Positions 1 to 6,796 of a stretch of 11,484 bases of DNA are shown here, piece by piece. The first letter of the stretch is position 1. The number at the start of each line of letters is the position of its first letter. This DNA is from Rhodothermota bacterium. GTDB lineage: Bacteria > Hydrogenedentota > Hydrogenedentia > Hydrogenedentales > GCA-2746185. The position numbers and the translations under genes were made by a program. The DNA lies in contig VFKU01000906.1 of assembly GCA_009885415.1 (NCBI GenBank), positions 1 through 11,484 of the forward strand. Direction: 5' to 3'. The notes beneath the pieces are model-generated. The model ran no database searches and was not told where the DNA came from. It saw only the letters and a program-made list of their open reading frames with translations.

Positions 1-8
1 GCCTTCCA

Positions 9-27
9 TTGGCCCAAATTTGGCCCA
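9..27. repeat. Short direct repeat TTGGCCCA x2 upstream of tRNA
   Basis: The octamer TTGGCCCA occurs at 9-16 and again at 20-27, 11 bp apart, which is about one helical turn. The AAATTT between the two copies is itself palindromic. The second copy overlaps the likely -35 element of the tRNA promoter. This could be a regulator site or chance in GC-rich DNA; nothing else supports a function. Confidence 0.3.
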
Positions 28-49
28 TGGCCGGGGAAAGTCGTAGGAT
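20..49 (+). promoter_or_regulatory. Candidate sigma-70-type promoter for tRNA-Leu
   Basis: TTGGCC at 20-25 (4 of 6 bases match TTGACA) and TAGGAT at 44-49 (4 of 6 match TATAAT) are separated by 18 bp. The -10 ends 8 nt before the expected first base of the tRNA at 58, the right distance for a transcription start. The match is moderate and was judged by eye. Confidence 0.35.
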
Positions 50-57
50 AGGCCCGT

Positions 58-144
58 CAATACGTGGCGGAACTGGCAGACGCGCTGGACTCAAAATCCA
101 GTAGTGGCAACACGGTAAGGGTTCGACCCCCTTCTCCAGCACCA
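58..144 (+). tRNA. tRNA-Leu(CAA), 5' acceptor strand mismatched
   Basis: A class II (long variable arm) leucine tRNA. The body is well formed. It has a D-stem of GCG (67-69) with CGC (81-83) and a D-loop containing GG. The anticodon stem is CTGGA/TCCAG (85-89/97-101) around the loop CTCAAAA, with anticodon CAA at 92-94. A variable-arm stem GTG/CAC (104-106/111-113) follows. The T-arm is AAGGG-TTCGACC-CCCTT (117-133). The 3' acceptor strand CTCCAGC (134-140), discriminator A141 and encoded CCA (142-144) follow, then a run of seven T (146-152). The odd part is the 5' acceptor strand. GCTGGAG is expected, but the bases before T65 are CAATACG (58-64), of which only G64 can pair with C134. The gene may therefore be a pseudogene, a tRNA fragment next to a recombination or assembly junction, or interrupted. 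The identity call is firm; functionality is doubtful. Confidence 0.75.
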
Positions 145-220
145 GTTTTTTTGGCCGGGACTTCTGATGGGAGCGGAGTCCGGCTCGCACTCCGCGTTCT
201 GCGACGGGAGATTCTGCGCG

Positions 221-1639
221 ATGGCAAAAGCGAAGAAGGAAAAGCGTCCGGCGGACTCGCCCAGTGTGGACGATTCCGAACACGGCGCGACGTGGATGGA
301 CCGGCTCGCGCGGATTACCGAGCACTACGTGCCCGACGCGCTGACGACGGCGATCGTGATGATGGTGGCGCTCGCGGGCCTCGCGCTCGTCTTGGGCAAC
401 ACGGTGACGGAGACGGTGGACGCGTATTACCGCGGGTTGTGGCGGTTGTTGGCGTTCACCATGCAGATGACGCTCATGCTGACGCTGAGCCTCGTGCTCG
501 CGGAAACGCCGTTGTTTAAGAAGGGCGTCATCGCGGTATCCCGTTGGCCGCGCACGTATGTGCAGGTCGTCATCGGTTCCGTGATGGTGACGGCGGTGAT
601 CGCGTATGCGAATTGGGGCCTCTCGATTGCGCTGGGGCCGTTGGTCGCGATTCACTTTTGCAAACAGGCCGAACGCAAGGGTATCCCGGTCGATTTCAAT
701 TGGATCATGGCCGTGCTCGCGGGCGCGGGCTCGGTGTGGCAGTTCGGCCTGTCGGCCTCCGCGCCGCTGCAAATGACTTCGGCGGACAACTTCCTCAAAG
801 GCAAAACCTTGCCGATGCCGCTCTCGACGACCATCTGGAGCCCCGCGGCGATCACGCTGGTGATCTCGTTTCTCGTGGCGACGATCGTCGCCGGTATCCT
901 GCTCACGCCGCGGCGGCGTGTGCCGATTTCGGCGTACCCCGAGTCGGACAAGCTGGCGGAGGCGGCGATCACGGGCGAGCTCGCGACGCACGTGGATCTG
1001 CGGTCTCAGGTGACCTTCGCGCAGAAGCTCGAGCGGACTTCGCTGACCTTGTGGCCCATGTGGATTGCACTCGGCGCGTGGCTGGCGTACCACTTCTTCA
1101 CGAAGAAGGCGAGCCTCGACATCAATTCCATGATCACGATCTTGTTGCTTTCGTGCTTCGTGTTTCACCGCACCGTGGCGAATTTTTCGGGGGCCTTGCA
1201 GCGCGTGATCGTCTCCGTCTGGCCGATTATCGTGATGTACCATCTCTACGCCGGCGTCGGTGGGCTCATCGAATACACCAAGGTGGGGACCTGGATGACC
1301 GACTCGATCGCGCCGATCGCGAACGCCTATACCCTGCCTTTCCTGACCGCGGCGATCAGCACCGTCGTGGCGACCTTCATTCCGTCGAGCGGCGGGCAAT
1401 GGGCGATTCAGGGCGCGGTGACGATCTCAACCGCCGAGGCTGCCGGCATCAGTGCGCAGCGTAACCTGCTCGCGCTCAGTGTCGGCGACCACATGGGCAA
1501 TCTGATCTCGCCCTTCTGGGCCGTCGTGGGCGCTGGCATCGCCCGCGTGGACTTCAGGAAAATCTTCGGCTACCGGCTCATCTTCGCCGCGATCTGGTTC
1601 GTGCTGGGTGTGCTTTGCTTTACGTTTCTGCCGTGTTAG
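221..1639 (+). CDS. atoE: Short-chain fatty acid transporter, AtoE family
   Basis: An inner-membrane permease of the AtoE/SCFA_trans family, thought to import short-chain fatty acids such as acetoacetate or butyrate. The protein has 472 aa, against about 440 for E. coli AtoE. The family signature PSSGGQWAIQG begins at about residue 388, and most of the chain from about residue 50 onward is hydrophobic, consistent with around ten or more membrane spans. The extra N-terminus (MAKAKKEKRPADSPSVDD) is charged and cytosolic-looking. I chose ATG 221 because GGAG (207-210) lies 10 nt upstream and the next residues are lysine-rich. An in-frame ATG at 167 would add 18 residues, has only a weak GGGA upstream and sits 22 nt after the tRNA. 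No atoDAB-type CoA-transferase or thiolase genes are adjacent, so the substrate is inferred from family only. The gene converges with the next one, with a 10-bp gap. Confidence 0.87.
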   Translation: MAKAKKEKRPADSPSVDDSEHGATWMDRLARITEHYVPDALTTAIVMMVALAGLALVLGNTVTETVDAYYRGLWRLLAFTMQMTLMLTLSLVLAETPLFKKGVIAVSRWPRTYVQVVIGSVMVTAVIAYANWGLSIALGPLVAIHFCKQAERKGIPVDFNWIMAVLAGAGSVWQFGLSASAPLQMTSADNFLKGKTLPMPLSTTIWSPAAITLVISFLVATIVAGILLTPRRRVPISAYPESDKLAEAAITGELATHVDLRSQVTFAQKLERTSLTLWPMWIALGAWLAYHFFTKKASLDINSMITILLLSCFVFHRTVANFSGALQRVIVSVWPIIVMYHLYAGVGGLIEYTKVGTWMTDSIAPIANAYTLPFLTAAISTVVATFIPSSGGQWAIQGAVTISTAEAAGISAQRNLLALSVGDHMGNLISPFWAVVGAGIARVDFRKIFGYRLIFAAIWFVLGVLCFTFLPC

Positions 1640-1670
1640 GCAAAGGCGATTAGGGCGCGGCGATTTTTTT
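1630..1670 (+). terminator. Weak candidate terminator after atoE
   Basis: GCCGTG (1630-1635) can pair with CGCGGC (1656-1661), including one G-U pair, and is followed by GA and seven T (1664-1670) on the + strand. The stem is short and the loop is 20 nt, so the hairpin is weak. The T-run gives it some weight. It overlaps the 3' end of the convergent minus-strand gene. Confidence 0.35.
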
Positions 1671-2246
1671 ACGAATGACGTCTTCAATCGGCTGGCCGTC
1701 GAGATACAAGCCTTCGAGCACCGCCCGCCCGTTCAGCACGCGTACGGTGACGTAGCTGTTTTTAGCTTCTTCCCTGTTGCGCGACCAATATTCGCTCTCG
1801 GCTTCCGGCGCAAGCCGCTCGTTCATGTAGTAGCGGTCGAAGGGGAGCTCAAGTCTTATCGCTGTTTTCGAGGGATCTGAATAATCGATCCACACCCAAG
1901 CGGATACACGTAGGTGATCGCCCGAAGCCGGGCGATTTGGCCCCACCCCGGAGAACTTCGCAAAGCCGTCCTCACCGACCGCAATGCTCGCGTAAAACCG
2001 TTTTCGGCCTTCGAATCCGTTTGCAGGGAAGACACCCGGCCCGGTCCATGGCGCGGTATTTTGGTCGAAACCGAGCATGACGTAGCGGCCGCGGAAGGGG
2101 TCGTAGGGGTCGACCGGCACCGTGCGGAATTTATAGACGGTGCCGTATCGGAGGGTCTGTTCGTGCTGATGGATCATCCATGCCGGCGCGGCGAGTTGGG
2201 CCGCGGCCACGAGGGCGAAGACGGAGAGTTTCATCATGCGGTTCAC
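1650..2246 (-). CDS. GDYXXLXY-domain membrane-anchored protein
   Basis: A 198-aa protein of unknown biochemical function. Residues 5-24 form one hydrophobic N-terminal segment (KLSVFALVAAAQLAAPAWMI), which should anchor the rest outside the cytoplasmic membrane. The family motif appears as GRYVMLGF at residues 53-60, with Arg where the family name has Asp. It is preceded by the usual PVDPYDPFRG context. I chose the GTG start at 2246-2244. GGAGG lies 8 nt upstream, while the ATG codons at residues 4 and 5 would be 17 or more nt away. The GTG also overlaps the upstream DUF2157 stop as GTGA, a sign of coupled translation. DUF2157 and GDYXXLXY proteins are a recurrent pair in bacteria, so they probably act together in the membrane. 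The open frame extending upstream to 2660 is only an overlap with the DUF2157 gene. Confidence 0.82.
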   Translation of the reverse strand: MNRMMKLSVFALVAAAQLAAPAWMIHQHEQTLRYGTVYKFRTVPVDPYDPFRGRYVMLGFDQNTAPWTGPGVFPANGFEGRKRFYASIAVGEDGFAKFSGVGPNRPASGDHLRVSAWVWIDYSDPSKTAIRLELPFDRYYMNERLAPEAESEYWSRNREEAKNSYVTVRVLNGRAVLEGLYLDGQPIEDVIRKKIAAP

Positions 2247-3562
2247 GGTGAGGTCCTCCGTTTTCGCGACACCATCGCCAGGTTCGCCGCGAGAAAGCCC
2301 ACCCCGATCACAATGAAGGCCAGGCCGCGGGCCGACATCGGGAGATCGCTGTCGAAGAAGCGCACCACGATCAACGCGGACAGAAACAACAGGCCTTCGT
2401 TCAATGCTCGCATGTCGCTCGTGCGCACGCCGCTGAAAATCGTAAGGAGTGAGACGGCGAATACGTAAATATTGAAGGTGGCCCAGGGTACGAAGGAATC
2501 GTCGGCGCCGGCGGCGATTACAAAACCGGCCATGGCGAGAAGCGGCGCGACGCCAAAGGGGATGTGCGCCGCGCGTCCGCGGCGAATCGCCGTGACGAGA
2601 AGCGCCACGGCCGACAAAAACAAGGCACCCGTCAACACATAGTCGGCGATCGCCGCCCATGAATCATAGCCTGTGCCGGTCCGATAGTACGTCCAGCCGA
2701 CATGGCGCCACGGGTCTTCAAACGTGAGTACGAGGGAGAGAACGGCCAAGCCCACCGCGCCCGTGCTGCGAAACGGCCGCTGCCAGGGGGCCCGCTCTGC
2801 ATCGAAAAAAAAGACGCCGCCCAAGTACATGACGGTCAAGAGACTGGCGTAGAGGGGAATCCACAGTCCGGGCAGGGCCCGCTCGATGACCAGTCCCGCC
2901 GCGACGGTGGCATTGAGACTCAGGGCCCACATCAGCCAGAGGGCACGGATGCCCGACGGCTTTCCGCGAATGTTTCGCACGAGAAAGGGCGCCGCTGCCG
3001 CGGCCAAGGGCCAAAACCAGAGCGCGTTCTGCTCCTGAAACTGCACATAGCCCGACCACCAGGTGATACCGGCGAGATATCCGACGCATACGACGCCGGC
3101 GTCGAAGAGATACATCAGGGGAAAAACAAGGAGCATCCACGTGAGCAGGAAGCCGCCGAGATCGCCGGGGATGTTATACGTTTGAGCGACCAGCGAGATT
3201 GACGCGCCGACGCATAGCGCGAGGAAAAGCGCCGAGGCCTCGGTCCACGCTCTGGATTCCGCGCGCTTCAGTAGCGTAAAACCGGCGATGCACTGTGCGG
3301 CCGCGAGCAGAGCGAGGAGCATTCCTGCGCGCAACGGCCGGGAGAGTCCGTCCCAATTGTGTGCGAAGAGAAGTATGATGCCGAGGCCGACCAGGCCCGC
3401 GCCGACCACGCCGAAAATGATTACTGCGAGGCGACCCGGGCGGTGCGCGGGGAGGGGGCCGTAGTGGTCGCGCAGCCGCTGCGCGGAGGTCTCGGCCACA
3501 ATGCCTTGTGCGACGAGCTTTGGAAGTTCGTCGTAGAGCCAGCGCAGGTTTTTGTTGCTCAT
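2243..3562 (-). CDS. DUF2157 multi-pass membrane protein
   Basis: A 439-aa integral membrane protein of the DUF2157 family; its molecular function is unknown. The first ~40 residues form the short soluble helical region typical of the family (LYDELPKLVAQGIVAETSAQ, then a tyrosine near the end). About twelve hydrophobic segments follow, the first at about 46-67 (AVIIFGVVGAGLVGLGIILL). The family-type AQTYNIPGD sequence sits between the early membrane segments. I chose ATG 3562 because GAGGGG precedes it by about 9 nt. An in-frame ATG at 3589 would add 9 residues but lacks a convincing ribosome site. The stop TGA overlaps the GTG start of the GDYXXLXY gene by 4 bp, so the two form an operon. 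The esterase gene ends 64 bp upstream on the same strand; co-transcription is possible but no functional link is apparent. Confidence 0.87.
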   Translation of the reverse strand: MSNKNLRWLYDELPKLVAQGIVAETSAQRLRDHYGPLPAHRPGRLAVIIFGVVGAGLVGLGIILLFAHNWDGLSRPLRAGMLLALLAAAQCIAGFTLLKRAESRAWTEASALFLALCVGASISLVAQTYNIPGDLGGFLLTWMLLVFPLMYLFDAGVVCVGYLAGITWWSGYVQFQEQNALWFWPLAAAAAPFLVRNIRGKPSGIRALWLMWALSLNATVAAGLVIERALPGLWIPLYASLLTVMYLGGVFFFDAERAPWQRPFRSTGAVGLAVLSLVLTFEDPWRHVGWTYYRTGTGYDSWAAIADYVLTGALFLSAVALLVTAIRRGRAAHIPFGVAPLLAMAGFVIAAGADDSFVPWATFNIYVFAVSLLTIFSGVRTSDMRALNEGLLFLSALIVVRFFDSDLPMSARGLAFIVIGVGFLAANLAMVSRKRRTSP

Positions 3563-3626
3563 GCCGACTCGCCCCTCATCGGTCGCCATACTATCACGCC
3601 GCGCGGATTCGCCCCGCAGGCGCGAT

Positions 3627-4778
3627 TCACTTTTTCCAGTGCAGGTCGGCGAAGTCCATGTATTGTTCCCAGTCGTAGGCGGCGAGTTCGTGTTTTCCGG
3701 TGCGGAGGTGGTAGGCGATCGCTCCGGAATGGAGGGGCGTTTCGGGGGCGGGCTGGACGGTCGCGCCGACGCCAGGCTTACCGAGGAGTTCGTAGGCCGG
3801 GCCTGCGTAGACGCAGGAGAGGAATTCGCCTTCGGGGTCGGCCCAGGTGTCTTCGGAGGCGCTGGCGACGTAGACCAGACGCGGGGCGATCAGCGCGATC
3901 AGTTCGTGCTGGTCGATGGGCAGCGCGTCTTCGCGGTCGTTGAAGGCGCGGTAGTTGGTGCAGAACCAGTGCGGGAAGCCGTCGTTGATCTTTTTCACCG
4001 TCTCGCCGACGGGGCGGCGCGAGAGCGCCGCGCCGGTGCAGCCGGAGTTGTTGCTGATCACGAGCGCAAAGCGCTCGTCTTGCGCGCCGGCCCAGAGCGC
4101 GGTCTTGCCGCCGCGCGAGTGGCCGACGACCGCGACCTTCGTCGCATCGATCGCGGGATTCTTTTCGAGGTAGTCCATCGCACGGCTCGCGCCCCAGGCC
4201 CAGGCCGCGATCGTCGCCCAGGCGTCGCCCGCGCGCGGCTTCGCCGGGTCGTCGAAAAGTCCGTGGACGCCGTTCTTGAAGCCGTCGTCCGCGTCGGGGT
4301 CGACGTCTTGCGCCACGAGGATCGCTGCGGCGTACCCGCGCTCGACGAGTCGCTCCGCCGGCCAGAAGGAGGAATTCGTCATTTGCGAAGGATCAAAGGT
4401 GTCCATCCCTCGGTGATTGATTAGCAGAAAGGCCGGGACCGGTTTTTCTGCATTTTTCGGCCGCAGGACATAGAGGCGAACTTTTCCTTTTCCGCCGGGG
4501 CCGCTGAAGGTCAGGGCGACGCTTTCGAGGATCGCGTTTCCTTTTTCCGTGACGCTGAGATCCACGGCGAAATCCTTAGGCCGTCCGATCGGCGCCCGGC
4601 CGTACACGTGCGTGCGAAACAGATCGATCAACTCCGGCCGGCGCTCCATGCGCCACTGCTCCGTCGTCTCGACCCGCCGCCCGTCCTGCATCATCAGGGG
4701 ATCTGGCAATCGAAGGTCCTCGGCGTTGGCCGCCGCACAACTCAGCAGCACCATCATGATCAATCCCCTGAAATTCAT
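3627..4778 (-). CDS. Exported CE15-like alpha/beta hydrolase (glucuronoyl esterase-like)
   Basis: A 383-aa secreted or periplasmic hydrolase resembling carbohydrate esterase family 15, whose members cleave ester bonds between lignin alcohols and 4-O-methyl-glucuronic acid on xylan. The N-terminus is a Sec signal peptide with an AxA site (ANA|ED, residues 17-19). An LLSC at 11-14 makes a lipoprotein conceivable but less likely. The nucleophile elbow is GHSRGGK (219-225), with Ser221, the following Arg and Lys225 as in CE15. SGCTGAALSRR and GE (Glu259) follow, then a SEDTWADPEGEF segment (308-319) with Trp312. The probable catalytic His is His363 in GKHELAAYDW. The residue 23 after the Ser, usually Glu in canonical CE15 enzymes, is Asn244, so an acid from 309-318 may serve instead. 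I chose ATG 4778 because AGGAG lies 5 nt upstream; an earlier in-frame start at 4796 lacks this. No polysaccharide-utilisation genes are adjacent, so the substrate is uncertain. Confidence 0.8.
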   Translation of the reverse strand: MNFRGLIMMVLLSCAAANAEDLRLPDPLMMQDGRRVETTEQWRMERRPELIDLFRTHVYGRAPIGRPKDFAVDLSVTEKGNAILESVALTFSGPGGKGKVRLYVLRPKNAEKPVPAFLLINHRGMDTFDPSQMTNSSFWPAERLVERGYAAAILVAQDVDPDADDGFKNGVHGLFDDPAKPRAGDAWATIAAWAWGASRAMDYLEKNPAIDATKVAVVGHSRGGKTALWAGAQDERFALVISNNSGCTGAALSRRPVGETVKKINDGFPHWFCTNYRAFNDREDALPIDQHELIALIAPRLVYVASASEDTWADPEGEFLSCVYAGPAYELLGKPGVGATVQPAPETPLHSGAIAYHLRTGKHELAAYDWEQYMDFADLHWKK

Positions 4779-4824
4779 AATGACTCCTCTCCACACCGCC
4801 CAGCGCCGGCATTTTCACGCATAC

Positions 4825-4855
4825 TTGCAGCGGCCTGTCTCGTTGCAGCTATAGT
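4825..4855 (+). promoter_or_regulatory. Candidate promoter for the small HTH-like gene
   Basis: TATAGT at 4850-4855 differs from the -10 consensus at one base. TTGCAG at 4825-4830 could be its -35, with a rather long 19-bp spacer. Transcription would start near 4862, about 60 nt before the ATG at 4923. It lies in the divergent intergenic region shared with the esterase gene, for which I see no clear promoter. Confidence 0.35.
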
Positions 4856-4922
4856 CCAAGGATTCAGTGCGGGATGCAAGTCCGGGCCGGCTTGGTGCAT
4901 ACTAAACGCAGGGGGGTTCGCC

Positions 4923-5222
4923 ATGGAACAGCGGCTTGCGATTGAAGACGTCGCACGATTGCTCAAGACCGGGGTGCCCGTCGTCGAAGGGCTCATCGCC
5001 GAGGGTCGCCTGCACGGCATTACGCGCGACGGCGTCTGGAGCGCCACGCGGGAAATCCTCGAGAGCGATCTCGAATTGATGACCGAGGCCGCGCGGATCG
5101 AGCGGCTTCGGGCCGGTATCGTTCCTGTCCTGCCCACGCGCGAAGAGGCGCCCGTTTGGCTCACGCGCGATTGGGTCGCGGCGTCACTCACGCGCGTGCG
5201 CGCCACCGCGCGCGAAGAGTAG
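4923..5222 (+). CDS. Small protein with helix-turn-helix-like (HTH_17/excisionase-type) N-terminus
   Basis: A 99-aa protein, otherwise unrecognised. Residues 5-50 follow the pattern of excisionase-family DNA-binding domains: an LAIEDVARLL first helix, a second helix ending in IAEGRLHGI, and a short TRDGVWSATREILESDL segment that resembles the wing and last helix. The usual 'GVS..TV' turn is replaced by KTGVPVVEG, so DNA binding is plausible but unproven. The C-terminal half (about 51-99) is charged and helical-looking, rich in Arg and Glu. The start ATG 4923 is preceded by a run of G (aggggggttcgcc) that can act as ribosome site. It is divergent from the esterase gene and convergent with the RDD gene (8 bp between stops), so it is a single-gene transcript. 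It might regulate the divergent esterase; that is inference from position alone. No integrase is nearby. Confidence 0.65.
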   Translation: MEQRLAIEDVARLLKTGVPVVEGLIAEGRLHGITRDGVWSATREILESDLELMTEAARIERLRAGIVPVLPTREEAPVWLTRDWVAASLTRVRATAREE

Positions 5223-5230
5223 CAGGCCGA

Positions 5231-5869
5231 TCAGCGATCGTGGATGACGCGGGTCTCGCAGATCCGGTCGTGCAGTCCGCGCTTCTGCGAATCGAAGCCT
5301 ACGATGATCCAGCCGATATAGAGCGTGAAATAGTTGAGCGCCGCCGCGAACCAGCGGCCTGTTGCCAGGGCGTAGGAGACGGGCGATCCATCCGCCCGCA
5401 CGATTTTGAGACCGAGCAGCATCTTGCCCGGCGTCGCGCCTCTCGCGCCCACGAAGAAAATATGATACAGCCCAGCCGCAGCGATCATGACCAACGCGGC
5501 GACGGCATCGAGGAGGCTGAACGCGATGGACTCTCGCGGATTCTCGCTGGCAAATTGCGCCGCCATCAGCGGCACCCGCACGACCATGCTGGCTAAGCCG
5601 AGGATCAACCCGTCCATAAACTTTGCAACGAAGCGAATCCAGAAGCCCGCATAACGCACGGGCGGACGCGAGGGGCGGGAGATTGAGGAAAGCGGTGGGA
5701 GTGGGGAAAGCTCAGGCGATGCGAAACGGCCGTACTCCTGCCATTCCGGCAGACCCTCATGCCACACCAAGGTATCGCGCCGGATTGTGCCCTGGGCGAC
5801 CAGCGTGGCGAATTCCGCCTCGGTGACCGGACCCCGTCGCTCGCTTCCATCTGCGTAGTACCAGATCAT
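5231..5869 (-). CDS. GYF_2–RDD domain membrane protein
   Basis: A 212-aa two-domain protein. Residues 1-50 match the GYF_2 fold (MIWYYADGSERRGPVTEAEF, then LVWHEGLPEWQEY), a small module thought to bind proline-rich peptides. A serine/proline-rich linker covers 51-70. Residues 72-208 form an RDD domain with the characteristic Arg79 and Asp86 (AGFWIRFVAKFMDG). It also has the GATPGKMLLGLKIV turn and the KRGLHDRICETRVI end. Membrane segments are at about 85-105, 117-140 and 172-192. The fusion is common in Planctomycetota, Verrucomicrobiota and some Proteobacteria. RDD proteins have been proposed as transport or ion-homeostasis proteins, but the function here is unknown. A purine-rich GAGGGGG lies just upstream of the ATG. 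The gene stands alone: the upstream gene on the same strand ends behind a strong terminator. Confidence 0.85.
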   Translation of the reverse strand: MIWYYADGSERRGPVTEAEFATLVAQGTIRRDTLVWHEGLPEWQEYGRFASPELSPLPPLSSISRPSRPPVRYAGFWIRFVAKFMDGLILGLASMVVRVPLMAAQFASENPRESIAFSLLDAVAALVMIAAAGLYHIFFVGARGATPGKMLLGLKIVRADGSPVSYALATGRWFAAALNYFTLYIGWIIVGFDSQKRGLHDRICETRVIHDR

Positions 5870-5940
5870 GCGGCCCCCTCGCCCCGGATGTGCGCTCCAC
5901 TATGGAGGCAAAGAAGGAGGAAATCAAGAAGAACGAAGAA

Positions 5941-5972
5941 CGGCCCGCCCTTAGTTGAGTAAGGACGGGCCG
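5941..5972 (-). terminator. Hairpin terminator after the 5996-6682 gene
   Basis: A 13-bp stem with a 6-nt loop. CGGCCCGCCCTTA (5941-5953) pairs with TAAGGACGGGCCG (5960-5972). The single C/A mismatch on the + strand becomes a G-U pair in the minus-strand RNA. The minus strand continues into a T-rich tract (TTCTTCGTTCTTCTTG). It lies 23 bp beyond the stop of the gene at 5996, so it fits a Rho-independent terminator on the minus strand. Confidence 0.8.
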
Positions 5973-5995
5973 CCCAAGATCGGATTTGTTCAGGC

Positions 5996-6682
5996 TTAGA
6001 GTTCGCCGATGCCCCGCACGACGAGTCCGACCACAATCTCTGTTTTCGCGCCCGCAGCCTCGACCGGTAGTTTCAGGTAGAGAAATTCCCATTCTTTTTC
6101 CGCGTCGACTTCGATGCGGGGGAAGGCTCCCTCGGCTTTTTCGATGGGTTGCAGCGAGAGGATCGGCGGGTGCTTCGCGACGGTGCCTTCCTGCGCCAGC
6201 TTTACCATGGTCTCGTGATCGTGCGCGTCTTTGAGCTGCGCGTCGCGCTCGTGCGGCAGCAGAATCGCGAAGGTGTCGAAGGGCGCCGTGCCCATGTGGT
6301 TGCCGTCTTTGGGTTGGAGCGCGAGCCGCATTACATACAGGCCCGCGTCCATCGGATCGTCGCGGAAGTCGTGCTGCTCGGTGTCCGACACGACGACCGC
6401 GCCGAGTAGCGAGGTCGGCTCGGCGCTGTTTAGCGTTTCTTTCGCGGTAGCGCCGATCGCCTTTGCCTTCACGCCAGGCACCAGCCAGAACTCGAAGGCC
6501 GTGCCGTCGGCGTCGGTGATTTGATAGGCCTTCGGTGCGAGTTGCGCGCGCAACTCCGCGGCCAGCTCCGCCGGCGGAGCCTTGTCGGCCACCGTTAGTT
6601 TCACTCCGTCTTCTGCACGCGCAGGCCTTGCCAACGCACAGAGCAGCGCCAAGACCAACGCCGACGCGATTCGCATCTTCAT
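5996..6682 (-). CDS. Exported protein of unknown function
   Basis: A 228-aa protein that I do not recognise as a named family. It has a clear Sec signal peptide, MKMRIASALVLALLCALARPARA, probably cut before EDG at about residue 24, so it acts outside the cytoplasm. The mature part is about 205 aa, without further membrane segments and without cysteines. Visible stretches include AELAAELRAQLAPKAYQITDADG, a GLYVMRLALQPKDGNHMGTAPFDTFAILLP core, and a C-terminal alternation of short strands (EWEFLYLKLPVEA, TEIVVGLVVRGIGEL) that suggests a beta-rich domain. The PKDGNHMGT segment resembles exported hypothetical proteins I associate with Planctomycetota; that is recollection, not a search. I chose ATG 6682 because GGGAG lies about 8 nt upstream; a GTG 15 bases earlier is in frame but overlaps that site. 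It is a single-gene transcript between two terminators. Confidence 0.7.
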   Translation of the reverse strand: MKMRIASALVLALLCALARPARAEDGVKLTVADKAPPAELAAELRAQLAPKAYQITDADGTAFEFWLVPGVKAKAIGATAKETLNSAEPTSLLGAVVVSDTEQHDFRDDPMDAGLYVMRLALQPKDGNHMGTAPFDTFAILLPHERDAQLKDAHDHETMVKLAQEGTVAKHPPILSLQPIEKAEGAFPRIEVDAEKEWEFLYLKLPVEAAGAKTEIVVGLVVRGIGEL

Positions 6683-6721
6683 CGTTCGCACTCCCACCTC
6701 GCCCCACTACGGGCGTAAACC

Positions 6722-6727
6722 CATATA
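6722..6727 (-). promoter_or_regulatory. Possible -10 element for the 5996-6682 gene
   Basis: On the minus strand these bases read TATATG, 40 nt before the ATG at 6682. No good -35 hexamer sits at 16-19 bp. It is the most A/T-rich point of the intergenic region, which is the only reason it is listed. Confidence 0.22.
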
Positions 6728-6796
6728 CCAGACGAACTTCTCAGTCCGCCATTCAACACGAAAACTCACGCGGAGTTCAGCCGCCCGGCAACACAA

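Noticed and set aside
58..144. tRNA-Leu as an attachment site of an integrated element
   Set aside because: No integrase, phage or conjugation gene occurs in the window. No second copy of the tRNA 3' end was seen.
167..220. Longer atoE start at ATG 167
   Set aside because: The added residues (GAESGSHSAFCDGRFCA) do not look like an AtoE N-terminus, and the ribosome site before 221 is better. It cannot be fully excluded.
2247..2660. N-terminal extension of the GDYXXLXY frame up to 2660
   Set aside because: The translated extension is Arg-rich and lies entirely over the DUF2157 gene in another frame. The GTG at 2246 with GGAGG explains the real start.
5757..6707. A 316-codon minus-strand frame across 5757-6707
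   Set aside because: It runs through the strong terminator at 5941-5972 and over two supported genes in other frames, with Arg/Gly-rich, domain-free translation.
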